From Cytobacillus oceanisediminis (GTDB taxonomy: Bacteria; Bacillota; Bacilli; Bacillales; Cytobacillaceae): DNA of 64,000 bases. The stretch's first letter is position 1; every line of letters starts with the position of its first letter. Below the pieces are notes generated by a model. It was not told the origin of the DNA and did no database searches. It worked only from the letters and a program-made list of their open reading frames with translations. Where the stretch lies: contig NZ_VLKI01000001.1 of NCBI RefSeq assembly GCF_007830235.1, positions 1-64,000 on the forward strand, given 5' to 3'. Below, piece after piece: positions 18,611 through 28,041 of this stretch. Both the position numbers and the translations under genes were made by a program.

Positions 18611-19449
18611 GATTTGGTCTCCTTTCGAATAAATTCAGCCAGTGCTTCGTTCCAATTCCTAAGTGGCTTAATTCCTTCCTTAAGCAAAGACTGATTATCC
18701 AATACTGAATAACATGGTCTTTTGGCATGAGCACCATACTCTTGAGTTGAAACTGGAAATATTCTTTTTGGGTCATATCCCGCTTTTTCAAAAATCGCTT
18801 TTGCAAATTCGTACCAAGTACAAGAACCTGAATTTGATACATGGTAAATGCCGCTTTTTTTATCCAGCAATTGGATAATCGTATCAGTCAGATCATTCAC
18901 ATATGTTGGAGATCCTGTTTGATCATTGACAACCTTTATTATCTTGTTTCTATTGCCAAGATCTAACATGGTCTTAACAAAATTCTTTCCATAATGACCA
19001 TACAGCCATGAAGTTCGGATGACAGTTGCGTCACTATATGTTAAAACTAATTTTTCACCCAGCCATTTACTCATGCCATATACTGATATTGGAATGGGAT
19101 TATCTTTCTCGCAGTACGGAAATCGTTTTGTTCCTTCAAAAACATAATCAGTGCTAATATAAAAAATTTTTGCATTTACTTTTTTTCCTGCTTGTGCAAT
19201 ATAGCCCGTACCGATGCTATTCACTTCATATGCTTTCTTCATTTCTGTTTCACATTTATCCACTGCCGTGAAAGCAGCAGCATGTATAATAATATGAGGT
19301 TTTATATTAGATATTACAAAATCTGCTTGTTCTTTATTCGTAATATCTAATTCTCCTTTTCCGAGACTATGGACAGAATGGCATTCGCTTAATTTCTTTT
19401 TGAGATTTTTCCCTAACTGGCCTTCACCGCCTGTTATTAAAATATCCAT
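18607..19449 (-). CDS. rfbD: dTDP-4-dehydrorhamnose reductase
   Basis: A 280-residue SDR enzyme making dTDP-L-rhamnose. The N-terminus MDILITGGEGQLGKNLKK, the STDYVFEG and YGMSKWLGE catalytic segments, and WLYGHYGKNFVKTM are typical RmlD signatures. It corresponds to SpsK in B. subtilis. It starts 3 nt after the rfbB stop and overlaps the epimerase gene, in a tight operon. Confidence 0.92.
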   Translation of the reverse strand: MDILITGGEGQLGKNLKKKLSECHSVHSLGKGELDITNKEQADFVISNIKPHIIIHAAAFTAVDKCETEMKKAYEVNSIGTGYIAQAGKKVNAKIFYISTDYVFEGTKRFPYCEKDNPIPISVYGMSKWLGEKLVLTYSDATVIRTSWLYGHYGKNFVKTMLDLGNRNKIIKVVNDQTGSPTYVNDLTDTIIQLLDKKSGIYHVSNSGSCTWYEFAKAIFEKAGYDPKRIFPVSTQEYGAHAKRPCYSVLDNQSLLKEGIKPLRNWNEALAEFIRKETKS

Positions 19450-19452
19450 TTT

Positions 19453-20412
19453 TCATCCTCTTTCTTGGATTCTTGTTTTGTGCCACTCGATTGTTTTCTT
19501 TAAGCCATCCTCGAAAGAAATGGAGGGCCTCCAGCCTAATTCCTTTTCTATTTTCGCTGAATTAATTGCATATCGTTTGTCATGGCCTTTACGGTCTTTT
19601 ATATGCTTAATTAGCTTGGTATCCTTATTTAAATGTTTGAGAATTAAATTAACAACCTCCAGGTTTGTTTTCTGTTCATTGCCACCAATATTATAAATTT
19701 CTCCTGCAATCCCTTTCTCTAAAACCAGTTCAACTCCTTTGCAATGGTCTTCTACAAATATCCAGTCGCGTATATTTAATCCATCACCGTATATTGGTAT
19801 ATCCTTATTATTAAGTGCATTTGAAATAACTTTCGGGATGAATTTTTCAGTATGCTGCATGGGTCCAAAATTATTACTGCATCGTGTAATAATAAGAGGG
19901 AGCTGGTACGTATGATAGAAAGACCTTATAAGCAAATCAGCGCTTGCTTTACTGGCTGAATAGGGATTATTTGGTGCAAGAGGATTTTCTTCTGTAAATG
20001 GTGAATCTGTTTGGGAAAGGGATCCATATACTTCGTCGGTTGAGATTTGAATCATCTTGCGAGCTTTTCCATTTAAAACAGCTTGCAATAGATTAAATGT
20101 ACCTCCTATATTTGTATGAATAAATGGAGCAGCATCAGTAATGCTCCTGTCAACATGTGTTTCAGCTGCAAAATTTATGATTGCTTCATATTCAATATCA
20201 AAAACTTTTGATAGCTCATTAGCATTACCAATATCGCATTTAATAAAACGATATCTATTTAATTTTTTTAAAGGTTCGATATTATTTTCATCAGCGGCAT
20301 AAGTCAATAAATCTGCATTTGTAATAGAGTACTTTCCTTTTTTTAATATCCGAAATAAAAAGTTAGAGCCAATAAATCCTGCTCCACCTGTTATAAGGAG
20401 ATGCTTAGTCAT
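19453..20412 (-). CDS. rfbB: dTDP-glucose 4,6-dehydratase
   Basis: A 319-residue SDR enzyme. It has GGAGFIGSNFLFRIL, the STDEVYGSL strand, YSASKASAD catalytic Tyr/Lys and RCSNNFGPMQHTEKFIPK, all diagnostic of RmlB (SpsJ). It converts dTDP-glucose to dTDP-4-keto-6-deoxyglucose, the second step of dTDP-rhamnose synthesis. Its ATG overlaps the end of rfbA by 8 nt. Confidence 0.93.
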   Translation of the reverse strand: MTKHLLITGGAGFIGSNFLFRILKKGKYSITNADLLTYAADENNIEPLKKLNRYRFIKCDIGNANELSKVFDIEYEAIINFAAETHVDRSITDAAPFIHTNIGGTFNLLQAVLNGKARKMIQISTDEVYGSLSQTDSPFTEENPLAPNNPYSASKASADLLIRSFYHTYQLPLIITRCSNNFGPMQHTEKFIPKVISNALNNKDIPIYGDGLNIRDWIFVEDHCKGVELVLEKGIAGEIYNIGGNEQKTNLEVVNLILKHLNKDTKLIKHIKDRKGHDKRYAINSAKIEKELGWRPSISFEDGLKKTIEWHKTRIQERG

Positions 20413-21148
20413 TTTTCCCCTCCTTTAAAAAATATTCGTAAACATGCTTTTGTGCCATAAATAACGATTGATGTGTTCCCGCATCAATCCACCATCCTTT
20501 TAAGACTTCATATTCAAGCAGATTTTGCTTAATATAAAGGTTGTTAACATCTGTGATTTCCAGTTCGTTTCGATAGGAAGGCTTAATGCTTTTAATCATC
20601 TGGAAAACATTCTTATCATACATGTAAATACCAGTTACGCAATAAGAAGATGGTGGCTGGTTTGGCTTTTCATGAATGGAAAGGATTTTCTTCCCCTCAG
20701 TATCCAAAAGCGGAACTCCATATCTTGATGGATTACTGACTTCTTTTAGCAGCACCCTAGCTCCCGATTTTTGCATTTCAAAACCTTTTATATAGGGTAT
20801 TAAAGAATCGTCAAAAAGATTATCCCCAAGGAGGACTGTGAATTTATCATTATTTATAAAATCCCGTGCTGACAAAAGAGCATCTGCAATCCCTCCGCCT
20901 TCAGTTTTTTGGGTCTTAAAGTACAGCTTTACTTTTAACTCCTCCCCCTTCCCTAATATCTCTTTAAAAAATGTAAGGTCTTTTTGGTTAGTAACTATAA
21001 GTATCTCTTTAATTCCGGAATCCCTTAATTTAAATATCGGCCAATAGATCATTGGATAGGGACCCACCGGCAATAGATGTTTATTTAAAATCCTGGTAAA
21101 AGGTGTTAGACGTGTTCCAGTTCCACCTGCCAGAATAATTCCTTTCAT
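20405..21148 (-). CDS. rfbA: Glucose-1-phosphate thymidylyltransferase
   Basis: A 247-residue nucleotidyltransferase making dTDP-glucose (SpsI type). The signature GGTGTRLTPFT is at the N-terminus, and LGDNLFDDS and EKPNQPPSSYCVTGIYMYD follow. AAAGGAGCT places the start at 21148 rather than at the ATG seven codons upstream. First gene of the rhamnose operon. Confidence 0.92.
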   Translation of the reverse strand: MKGIILAGGTGTRLTPFTRILNKHLLPVGPYPMIYWPIFKLRDSGIKEILIVTNQKDLTFFKEILGKGEELKVKLYFKTQKTEGGGIADALLSARDFINNDKFTVLLGDNLFDDSLIPYIKGFEMQKSGARVLLKEVSNPSRYGVPLLDTEGKKILSIHEKPNQPPSSYCVTGIYMYDKNVFQMIKSIKPSYRNELEITDVNNLYIKQNLLEYEVLKGWWIDAGTHQSLFMAQKHVYEYFLKEGKND

Positions 21149-21594
21149 TAATTTGATAGCTCCTTTCATATTTATTCTTATAGAAAAAATTATCAGGATT
21201 TCTTATTGTAATGTGTAAATAGAGATTAAGAGTAAAACTTGGGAGGCATTCCTTTTTTCCATCTTTTTTCTATTGACCATTTAAAATATCAAAATCTAAA
21301 AATTAGGTCGACAAATAATTAAAAATTGGAGATCATCCTTTTTTGATAAAGATGCGTTACATTATATTCTATTTACCAATTTAAGGTGATTATTTTTGGA
21401 CATCCTGCAGTCATCCACAACCCATTTTGAATTTTCTTAATCTTTATATGTTGCTATAATATTTTGGAATTCATAAAAGAATGAAACCAACCATAAATGT
21501 CAGGAAAATAAGGCGGATGTAATGTACATGAAGTAGTTAAGTTACATAAGTATAAGGGTGATTAACAATTTGGAATTTGTCAGGAGAGATCTTT
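21149..21594. other. Divergent intergenic region, rfbA / SLC13
   Basis: This 446-nt A+T-rich spacer separates the rhamnose operon from the sulfate-activation operon. On the plus strand TGCTATAAT (TATAAT at 21455-21460) is an extended -10 without a good -35. CATAAGTATA at about 21544-21553, with AC 17 nt upstream, resembles SigK but has the wrong internal spacing. No gene seen. Confidence 0.45.
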
Positions 21595-23361
21595 ATGAGT
21601 ATTGATGCAATAGTATTATGCATCATTCTTTCCTTCATGTTTTTCGCCCTTATTAGTGAATGGGTACTACCTGAATTTACGGTTTTCCTTGCATTATCCT
21701 CTTTGATTTTTTTTAAAATTGCTACTCCGGCAGAAGCTTTAAAAGGATTTGCCAACCCGGGGGTCCATACAGTTGCTTTCCTTTTTATTGTTGGCGCAGC
21801 TGTTTCTAAGACCGGCATTCTACACGATTTTGTTCATAAAATATTAAACCAAAATAAATCTATTCAGTATGTATTAATTCGTTTAATGCTTCCCACGAGT
21901 ACAATATCCGCGTTTATGAATAACACTCCAATCGTCACGATGCTGATTCCTACTCTTCAAAATTGGGCAATAAATAATAATATCAAACCTTCAAAGCTGC
22001 TCATTCCTTTATCCTATGCAGCCATTCTTGGAGGAACTATTACACTAATTGGGACCTCAACAAATCTTATTGTTCAAGGATTATTGGCAGAAAAAGGCTT
22101 GAGTGGGTTCAAAATGTTTGACTTTGCCTATTTTGGAATTCCCCTTACTTTTGCCGGTATTTTATACTTTGTAATCGCAGGTCATCGACTTTTGCCGGAA
22201 AGAGCTCATAATATTAAGTTACTTCAGGACGAACAGCATCATTTTATTTATAAATTTATCGTTGAAACCAATTCTGCATTAATTGGAAAAAGTATCAAAG
22301 ATGCAATGCTTCGCAACTTAAATCATTTGTTTTTAATTGAAATTATCCGCAGTGGCAAAGCCATTATCCCTGCACCAAATGATGAAATCATTCAGGAAGA
22401 GGATATTCTTGTGTTCTCGGGAAACCCGGATAGTGTATTGCAGGTCAGCCATATTCTCGGCTTAAAACTGTCTTTAGGGGATAAAGGAAACAACCATTCA
22501 AACCTTCCTGCAACATTTTTAGAAGTAGGAATTTCAGGTAAATCTCCATTAATAAATAAAAAAATAAAAGAAAGCCAGTTTCGCTCCAGGTATAATGCAG
22601 CGATAGTTGCCATTAAAAGAAATGGAAAATTTATAACTTCTGGTATAGGAAATTTCGTTTTAAAACAGGGAGATACACTTTTATTACTAGGAAAAAATGA
22701 TTTTGTAAAAACATGGACAAATTCTGAAGATTTCTATTTTATATCCCCAATAAATAAAAAACATAAGAATATAAAACATGAAAAACTTGTAATCATATTG
22801 ATTCTAATGGGAATCATTATTACATCAGTTTTTCAGCTTATGTCCATTTTCAGCCTTGCATTAATTTCAGCTTTAATCGTGGTCCTAACAAAAATCATAA
22901 CGTTTAATGATGCTATTAAATCCATAAATTGGAATGTTATTATAATGATGGCAAGCGCTATTGGAATAGGAAATGCAATAGAAACAACTGGCTTAGCAAG
23001 ATTTATAGCTTCTTTTTTTACAGAGGTGCAGTCTTATACAGGTTTAATAGGAATCCTATTTTTATTCTATTTCGTCACTCTAATCATGACTGAGTTCCTT
23101 AACAATCTTGCTACAGCGGCTATTATGTTTCCAATTGGCTATACATTATCTCTTCATTCCGGTTTAGACCCAAAAATGCTTGCCATGCTTACCGCTATAT
23201 CCGCTTCATGCAGTTTTCTTACTCCAATAGGCTACCAAACCAATTTGCTTGTATATGGTCCCGGCGGCTATAAATTTACAGACTTTATGAAGGTAGGCCT
23301 TCCACTGAGCTTGATTTGTATGTTTCTATCAATTTTTATTGCTTATTGGAAATGGCTTTAA
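21595..23361 (+). CDS. SLC13-family anion (sulfate) permease with RCK domains
   Basis: A 588-residue membrane transporter. Helices before about residue 215 carry the first family signature ITLIGTSTNLIVQG; two soluble RCK_C (TrkA-C) domains follow (about 215-400); further helices end with TPIGYQTNLLVYGPGG, the second signature. This is the SAC1-like SLC13 layout. The ATG at 21595 with AGGAGAG is preferred to the TTG at 21577. cysC and sat follow in the same operon, which makes sulfate the likely substrate. Confidence 0.85.
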   Translation: MSIDAIVLCIILSFMFFALISEWVLPEFTVFLALSSLIFFKIATPAEALKGFANPGVHTVAFLFIVGAAVSKTGILHDFVHKILNQNKSIQYVLIRLMLPTSTISAFMNNTPIVTMLIPTLQNWAINNNIKPSKLLIPLSYAAILGGTITLIGTSTNLIVQGLLAEKGLSGFKMFDFAYFGIPLTFAGILYFVIAGHRLLPERAHNIKLLQDEQHHFIYKFIVETNSALIGKSIKDAMLRNLNHLFLIEIIRSGKAIIPAPNDEIIQEEDILVFSGNPDSVLQVSHILGLKLSLGDKGNNHSNLPATFLEVGISGKSPLINKKIKESQFRSRYNAAIVAIKRNGKFITSGIGNFVLKQGDTLLLLGKNDFVKTWTNSEDFYFISPINKKHKNIKHEKLVIILILMGIIITSVFQLMSIFSLALISALIVVLTKIITFNDAIKSINWNVIIMMASAIGIGNAIETTGLARFIASFFTEVQSYTGLIGILFLFYFVTLIMTEFLNNLATAAIMFPIGYTLSLHSGLDPKMLAMLTAISASCSFLTPIGYQTNLLVYGPGGYKFTDFMKVGLPLSLICMFLSIFIAYWKWL

Positions 23362-23390
23362 TTATTAATAAATAAAGGAGGAAAGGTGAA

Positions 23391-24011
23391 TTGAAAAATG
23401 AGGGTGGAAATGAACATGTAGTTTGGCATGATTCAATTATAAATAAGGAAGCCAGACAAAAACAATTCGGCCACAAAAGTATAATGGTTTGGTTTACAGG
23501 CCTATCAGGTTCCGGAAAGTCAACAATCGCTAATGCCTTGCAGTATGAATTATTCAAACAGAATATCAGTGTTTATCTTTTGGATGGGGATAATCTCCGT
23601 CATGGGATCAATAAAAATCTCTCCTTTTCAGAGGCGGACAGAAAAGAAAATATAAGGAGAACAGCCGAAGTAGGCAAACTTTTTGTAGATGCTGGGGTAG
23701 TTATTCTGGCTGCACTTATATCGCCTTTTGAAGAAGACCGTTTAAATGCCAGATCATTATTTCAGCCGGGTGAATTCATTGAAGTGTACGTCAATTGCTC
23801 ACTCCAGGAATGTGAGAAGAGAGATCCAAAGGGCCTTTATAAAAAAGCCAGAAGTGGAGTGATTAAGCAATTTACAGGTATTGATCAACCCTATGAAGAA
23901 CCAAGAAATCCCGAAATTATTATAGATTCAGATAATCTAACAATAAATGAATCTGTCAAAATAATTACAAAATATTTAAAAAAACACCTGTGCTTTAATC
24001 AACTTGAATAA
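23391..24011 (+). CDS. cysC: APS kinase (glycan-locus copy)
   Basis: A 206-residue adenylylsulfate kinase phosphorylating APS to PAPS. P-loop [42 protein letters not shown] and the [11 protein letters not shown] segment are characteristic. TTG start at 23391 after AAAGGAGGAAAGG; no in-frame ATG exists nearby. It diverges clearly from the second cysC at 60796-61395. As PAPS is the donor for the three sulfotransferases of this locus, a dedicated role in glycan sulfation is inferred. Confidence 0.92.
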   Translation: MKNEGGNEHVVWHDSIINKEARQKQFGHKSIMVWFTGLSGSGKSTIANALQYELFKQNISVYLLDGDNLRHGINKNLSFSEADRKENIRRTAEVGKLFVDAGVVILAALISPFEEDRLNARSLFQPGEFIEVYVNCSLQECEKRDPKGLYKKARSGVIKQFTGIDQPYEEPRNPEIIIDSDNLTINESVKIITKYLKKHLCFNQLE

Positions 24012-24031
24012 ATGAATAGGAGTGATAGAAG

Positions 24032-25174
24032 ATGGCGCTAAGCATTCCTCATGGAGGTAAATTAATTAATCAAGTGAATTTGAACTATGACCACTCAAAT
24101 ATCCATGCTGAAATTGAAATAGATGGAATGGCTTTATCTGACCTTGAATTAATTTCTAATGGCGCTTTTAGTCCTCTGAGAGGATTTATGGGACAGAAAG
24201 ACTACAAAACTGTTTTAGATAAGATGAGATTAGAAAATGGAACAATTTGGAGTATTCCAATTACTCTTCCAATATCTCAAAAAGCGGCAAGGAAACTTAC
24301 GGTTGGGGATAGGGTTAAACTAACACATAAAAACGAAATATATGGAGTAATGGAACTTTGGGAGGTTTATAAACCTAATAAAATGGAAGAAGCGATTAAA
24401 GTCTATCAAACAGCCGATAAAAAGCATCCAGGTGTCAAAAAGCTTTTTGATCGTCCTGAGATTTATGCAGCTGGCCCAGTTACATTAACGAAGATTCCTC
24501 CAAAAAACCCAGAATTCACCCTTTACTCTAAAACTCCTTTCGAAACAAGAAAAGAATTTAAAGAGAATAATTGGAAAACGGTAGTTGGTTTCCAAACAAG
24601 GAACCCGGTACACAGAGCACATGAATATATCCAAAAGACAGCCCTTGAAATAGTAGATGGCTTGTTTTTGAATCCATTGGTCGGAGAGACAAAATCGGAT
24701 GACATTCCAGCGCACATTAGGCTCAAAAGTTACGAAGTACTTCTGAAAAACTATTATCCAAATAATCGAGTATTCTTGGCTGTATTTCCCGCTGCAATGA
24801 GATATGCCGGACCCAAAGAAGCTGTATTCCATGCACTAGTCCGAAAAAATTATGGCTGCACACATTTTATTGTGGGAAGAGACCATGCCGGTGTCGGAGA
24901 TTATTACGGGACATATGATGCACAAAAAATCTTCGATCAATTTAGCCACGACGAAATAGGAATCGAAATTCTTCCTTTTGAACATAGCTTCTATTGTATG
25001 AAATGCGAGAATATGGCATCCAGTAAAACTTGTCCGCACAGCAAAGAAAATCACCTGCATTTATCAGGTACAAAAGTTAGGGAAATGCTGCGTAATGGAA
25101 TCACTCCCCCTCCCCAATTTAGCCGTCCGGAAGTCATTGAAGTTTTAATTAATGGATTAAAAGGTCCCCAATAA
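24032..25174 (+). CDS. sat: ATP sulfurylase (glycan-locus copy)
   Basis: A 380-residue sulfate adenylyltransferase that makes APS from sulfate and [35 protein letters not shown] and the Cys pattern [16 protein letters not shown] identify the bacterial Sat family. ATG at 24032 follows AGGAGTG. It is the last gene of the SLC13-cysC-sat unit; in the assimilatory operon at 60-64 kb the order is sat then cysC. A hairpin terminator lies about 80 nt downstream. Confidence 0.93.
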   Translation: MALSIPHGGKLINQVNLNYDHSNIHAEIEIDGMALSDLELISNGAFSPLRGFMGQKDYKTVLDKMRLENGTIWSIPITLPISQKAARKLTVGDRVKLTHKNEIYGVMELWEVYKPNKMEEAIKVYQTADKKHPGVKKLFDRPEIYAAGPVTLTKIPPKNPEFTLYSKTPFETRKEFKENNWKTVVGFQTRNPVHRAHEYIQKTALEIVDGLFLNPLVGETKSDDIPAHIRLKSYEVLLKNYYPNNRVFLAVFPAAMRYAGPKEAVFHALVRKNYGCTHFIVGRDHAGVGDYYGTYDAQKIFDQFSHDEIGIEILPFEHSFYCMKCENMASSKTCPHSKENHLHLSGTKVREMLRNGITPPPQFSRPEVIEVLINGLKGPQ

Positions 25175-25252
25175 AAGGATATCTCATTTTAAATCTAGTG
25201 AGTTTTACTATCAGTCATATATTATTTTTAAAAGCTTCTATTAATATATATT

Positions 25253-25295
25253 ACCCGAATAACGGGCCTTTTATAAAAGGTTATTCAGGTTTTGC
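25253..25295 (+). terminator. Terminator of SLC13-cysC-sat operon
   Basis: ACCCGAATAAC pairs with GTTATTCAGGT (one mismatch) and is followed by TTTTGCTTTATTT. The rest of the spacer 25175-25600 shows no gene. Confidence 0.7.
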
Positions 25296-25600
25296 TTTAT
25301 TTAACCGATTATCATTTATTTCATTTGCATTAGAGCAAAAACTCTAATTAAAGCTAAAAATGTTCCACAAAGAAATTTGCAGGAACAATTCCCCGATTAA
25401 AAAAGTTAATTGTTTAAGTCCTGGTGACAAACTTAAATAAATTCAGTTAACCAACAGTTTAATTCCCTATCATTATCTTCGTTATTTGTTTGATACGCTC
25501 CCAAATATCGTTTTAAACAATAAAGAAGAAATCGATAAAGTCTTGACGTGGTCAACGAGAACTTACCGTCTAGATGCAGAGTACCGAAAAAATGTGAATC

Positions 25601-25653
25601 AAACAAAAAGCAACTCCAAAATAAACAACTTTTGTCGTATATTTTGGAGTTGC
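25601..25653 (-). terminator. Terminator of sulfotransferase gene
   Basis: GCAACTCCAAAATA and TATTTTGGAGTTGC form a 14-bp perfect stem (25610-25653). On the minus strand it is followed by TTTTTGTTT, right after the sulfotransferase stop. Confidence 0.88.
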
Positions 25654-25692
25654 TTGAAGTTGACTTTAATTCAAATTTACCAATTAGTTCTT

Positions 25693-26463
25693 TCAAATAT
25701 TTAAACTGTCTTGATCATAATCATATACTTCAAAATCCTTTGAATATATTTCTTTCACAAGCCTTTTTGTTTCATTATTGTAAAAACTTTTAAAGGTAGG
25801 AAAATTGCCTTCGAATTTTTCCTTTGTTATAACCGTTTCTGCAAATTCTCCTCTATTATTCATCATTTCTGAAAAGTGATGGGGAGATGTCGAAAGCTGG
25901 GATAAAGGAGCTTTTAATAGTCCATATTTACTTTCAATTTCTCTTATTTGATTAGCGAATTTTTCCAGTTTTATATAATTTTTAATAAAACGTTCTTCTC
26001 CTTCTATATATTGGAGGGAAATATGTCGATCTGCTTTATTAATAGCAGGCCCTAAATCCTTAAGATGATATAAAAATTGCTTAAAGCTAATACCTTTGTT
26101 TATATCACTATTAAACTTGCTTATAAGCCATTGATTACTTATTGTATGCAAAAAAGAGCTTACTGCTCTTCTATAAGGGTTACGAACAAGCTTATAAGTA
26201 TCTTTATTTCCTTTAATTAGACTGTTTGTTAAACCTTGTGTATATACAGGCTCTTTTCTGTATACATGATCACGATAACCATGAACCCCCCCTTTTCTAT
26301 TTGGAACTTTTTCTATTAATCCAATTTGAAAAAAAAACCACTTATTGAATGTTGTGCAACCACTTTTAGGAGTCCAAAAAAGAATCAATGGAAAGTCTTT
26401 ATTGTATAGAGGAACATAGTATCCTATCAATCTTTTTATTAACTGATGATCATTTTCAAACAT
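25693..26463 (-). CDS. Sulfotransferase family 2 protein
   Basis: A 256-residue PAPS-dependent sulfotransferase. TPKSGCTT at residues 31-38 is the phosphosulfate loop and KLVRNPYRRAVSSFL at 91-105 the 3'-phosphate site. It stands alone with its own terminator, directly across from the sulfate-activation operon. Upstream a CATATATTA box resembles a SigK -10, but no -35 AC is present at the right distance. The likely acceptor is a polysaccharide made by the neighbouring genes. Confidence 0.83.
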   Translation of the reverse strand: MFENDHQLIKRLIGYYVPLYNKDFPLILFWTPKSGCTTFNKWFFFQIGLIEKVPNRKGGVHGYRDHVYRKEPVYTQGLTNSLIKGNKDTYKLVRNPYRRAVSSFLHTISNQWLISKFNSDINKGISFKQFLYHLKDLGPAINKADRHISLQYIEGEERFIKNYIKLEKFANQIREIESKYGLLKAPLSQLSTSPHHFSEMMNNRGEFAETVITKEKFEGNFPTFKSFYNNETKRLVKEIYSKDFEVYDYDQDSLNI

Positions 26464-27180
26464 ATTTAAATCCTCTCTTTCATTTATATTTTGGGCTTAT
26501 TCTGCTTTTTAATTGAATAAATTCCAATGTTTATTTTCTTTGAAAATTATAGTTTATATTAATAATATATGTTAAAAACTTTTAAATGATATAGACAACT
26601 CCCAATTTGGACCGTTTTTTTGTGGATTTTATCAAATGTATTTTGGGCAAATCCTTTATTTCAGAGTTCCTAAATAGACCCAATTTTTCAGTATTTTATC
26701 TTTAGGTGGTGATAGCCCTATTATGTTTGTATAGATTTTTTACCCAATCTATAAAGCTGTAAAAAAACTTCGGGTAATTGAAGGCTTTGTGAATATTGTG
26801 CTGGAGTTTTTGGTGTTGAAAGTGACGTAGAACAATCAGTATTCAGTCATTAGGTGAAGTAAAAGGACATCCAAGCCTTGCCCAGTTAATCAAACGAGGA
26901 TTTTCATGTAATCACTCTTTAATACCGAACTTTTCAATTCCTGCTGCTACAAAAGGGTTGGTTCTGCACATAACCCCTCTGTATATGTTTTAAAGGTTTG
27001 TCCTTTTTTGGCCATAGAAAAATCCCCTCCAAGTAGACTAGTAAGAACATCATATCATGTTCTCTTTTTTTACTGTTTACCTGAAGGGGATAATACCATT
27101 CCTTTTGTAATGTGACTCTTTTTTTAACCGTAGTATGATTTTCGAAAACGACCGTGAAGGTCTATAAGAGAATATTTTTG
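26464..27180 (-). pseudogene. Intergenic region with decayed transposase remnants
   Basis: No intact gene in this 717-nt stretch. On the minus strand an ATG near 27015 after GGAGGGG starts MAKKGQTFKTYTEG, like the N-terminus of IS3-type OrfA proteins, and stops after about 23 codons. Near 26840-26705 another minus-strand frame ends ...YSFIDWVKNLYKHNRAITT-stop. Stop codons and missing middle parts show that these are degraded insertion-sequence fragments. I could not define terminal inverted repeats, and the two pieces may be from different elements. Confidence 0.45.
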
Positions 27181-27975
27181 TTATAGGTCGTATCCGAAAT
27201 CTCCAATCGAATGTTCTTCATTATGAAAATCAGATCCTCCAGTAATTAATTTACGATATTTTGCAGCTATTTTTTTATAACGATCCGTATCATTTTTCCC
27301 ATGTTTTCGGTGCCATACTTCTATTCCATCGAATGGCAGCTCCATTAACTCTGCTATGATTTTATCATCATGAATAAGCTTAGGATGAGCTAGTACAGCT
27401 TGCCCCCCTGCATTTTGAATTAACTTTATTCCTTCTAGAGGGTTAAGTTTCATTTTCTCTTCACTGCAAGGCTTGCCATCTCCCAGATACAAATCAAATA
27501 CTTCTTGAGTATCTTTTGCATACCCCTTTTCAACCACAGCTTTTGCAATATGCGGTCGGGCAATGACTTCTCCCTTGCTGTATTTTCTGACATCCGAAGA
27601 AGTAATGGTCATACCAAGATCGCAGAACTTTTTAATAATAATTTCTGAACGATTTTGTCTATGATCTCTTAGTCTCTCCAAAACCTTTGATAATTCGGAT
27701 GTTTCATTGATGCCATACCCTAAAATATCTATTGTTTTCCCTTTATACTTTGTACTTAATTCAATACCGGGAATAACGGTTATTCCAAATATGTTACCAG
27801 CCTGCTTCGCCTCAGTTATACCTTCAATTGTGTCATGGTCTGTTATAGCAATCGTTGTAATTCCTTTCTCGGCAGCCTTTTTAACGACTTCACTTGGAGA
27901 ATATATCCCATCTGAGGCTGTTGTGTGCAAATGCAGATCAAAGTTCCCTTCTTCAATGACCTTCTTAATATCCAA
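27181..27975 (-). CDS. PHP-domain phosphoesterase
   Basis: A 264-residue PHP protein: metal-binding DLHLHTTASDGIYSP near residues 13-27, AITDHDT (41-47), PGIELSTKY, ARPHIA, LAHPKL and a terminal GGSDFHNEEHSIG. Relatives hydrolyse phosphoesters such as nucleoside 3',5'-bisphosphates or act on oligonucleotides. If it hydrolysed PAP, the by-product of sulfotransferases, it would complete the sulfation system; this is only inferred from position. It is 66 nt downstream of manC on the same strand. Confidence 0.8.
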   Translation of the reverse strand: MDIKKVIEEGNFDLHLHTTASDGIYSPSEVVKKAAEKGITTIAITDHDTIEGITEAKQAGNIFGITVIPGIELSTKYKGKTIDILGYGINETSELSKVLERLRDHRQNRSEIIIKKFCDLGMTITSSDVRKYSKGEVIARPHIAKAVVEKGYAKDTQEVFDLYLGDGKPCSEEKMKLNPLEGIKLIQNAGGQAVLAHPKLIHDDKIIAELMELPFDGIEVWHRKHGKNDTDRYKKIAAKYRKLITGGSDFHNEEHSIGDFGYDL

Positions 27976-28041
27976 ATTCTTCTCTCCTTATAAAAAAGTA
28001 TAATAGTGTAAATAATTCTTTAAATATTGTTTGGTTGTTTA

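Noticed and set aside
25433..25696. 87-codon minus-strand ORF after the sulfotransferase
   Set aside because: It spans the perfect terminator hairpin and has no ribosome site or recognisable protein features.
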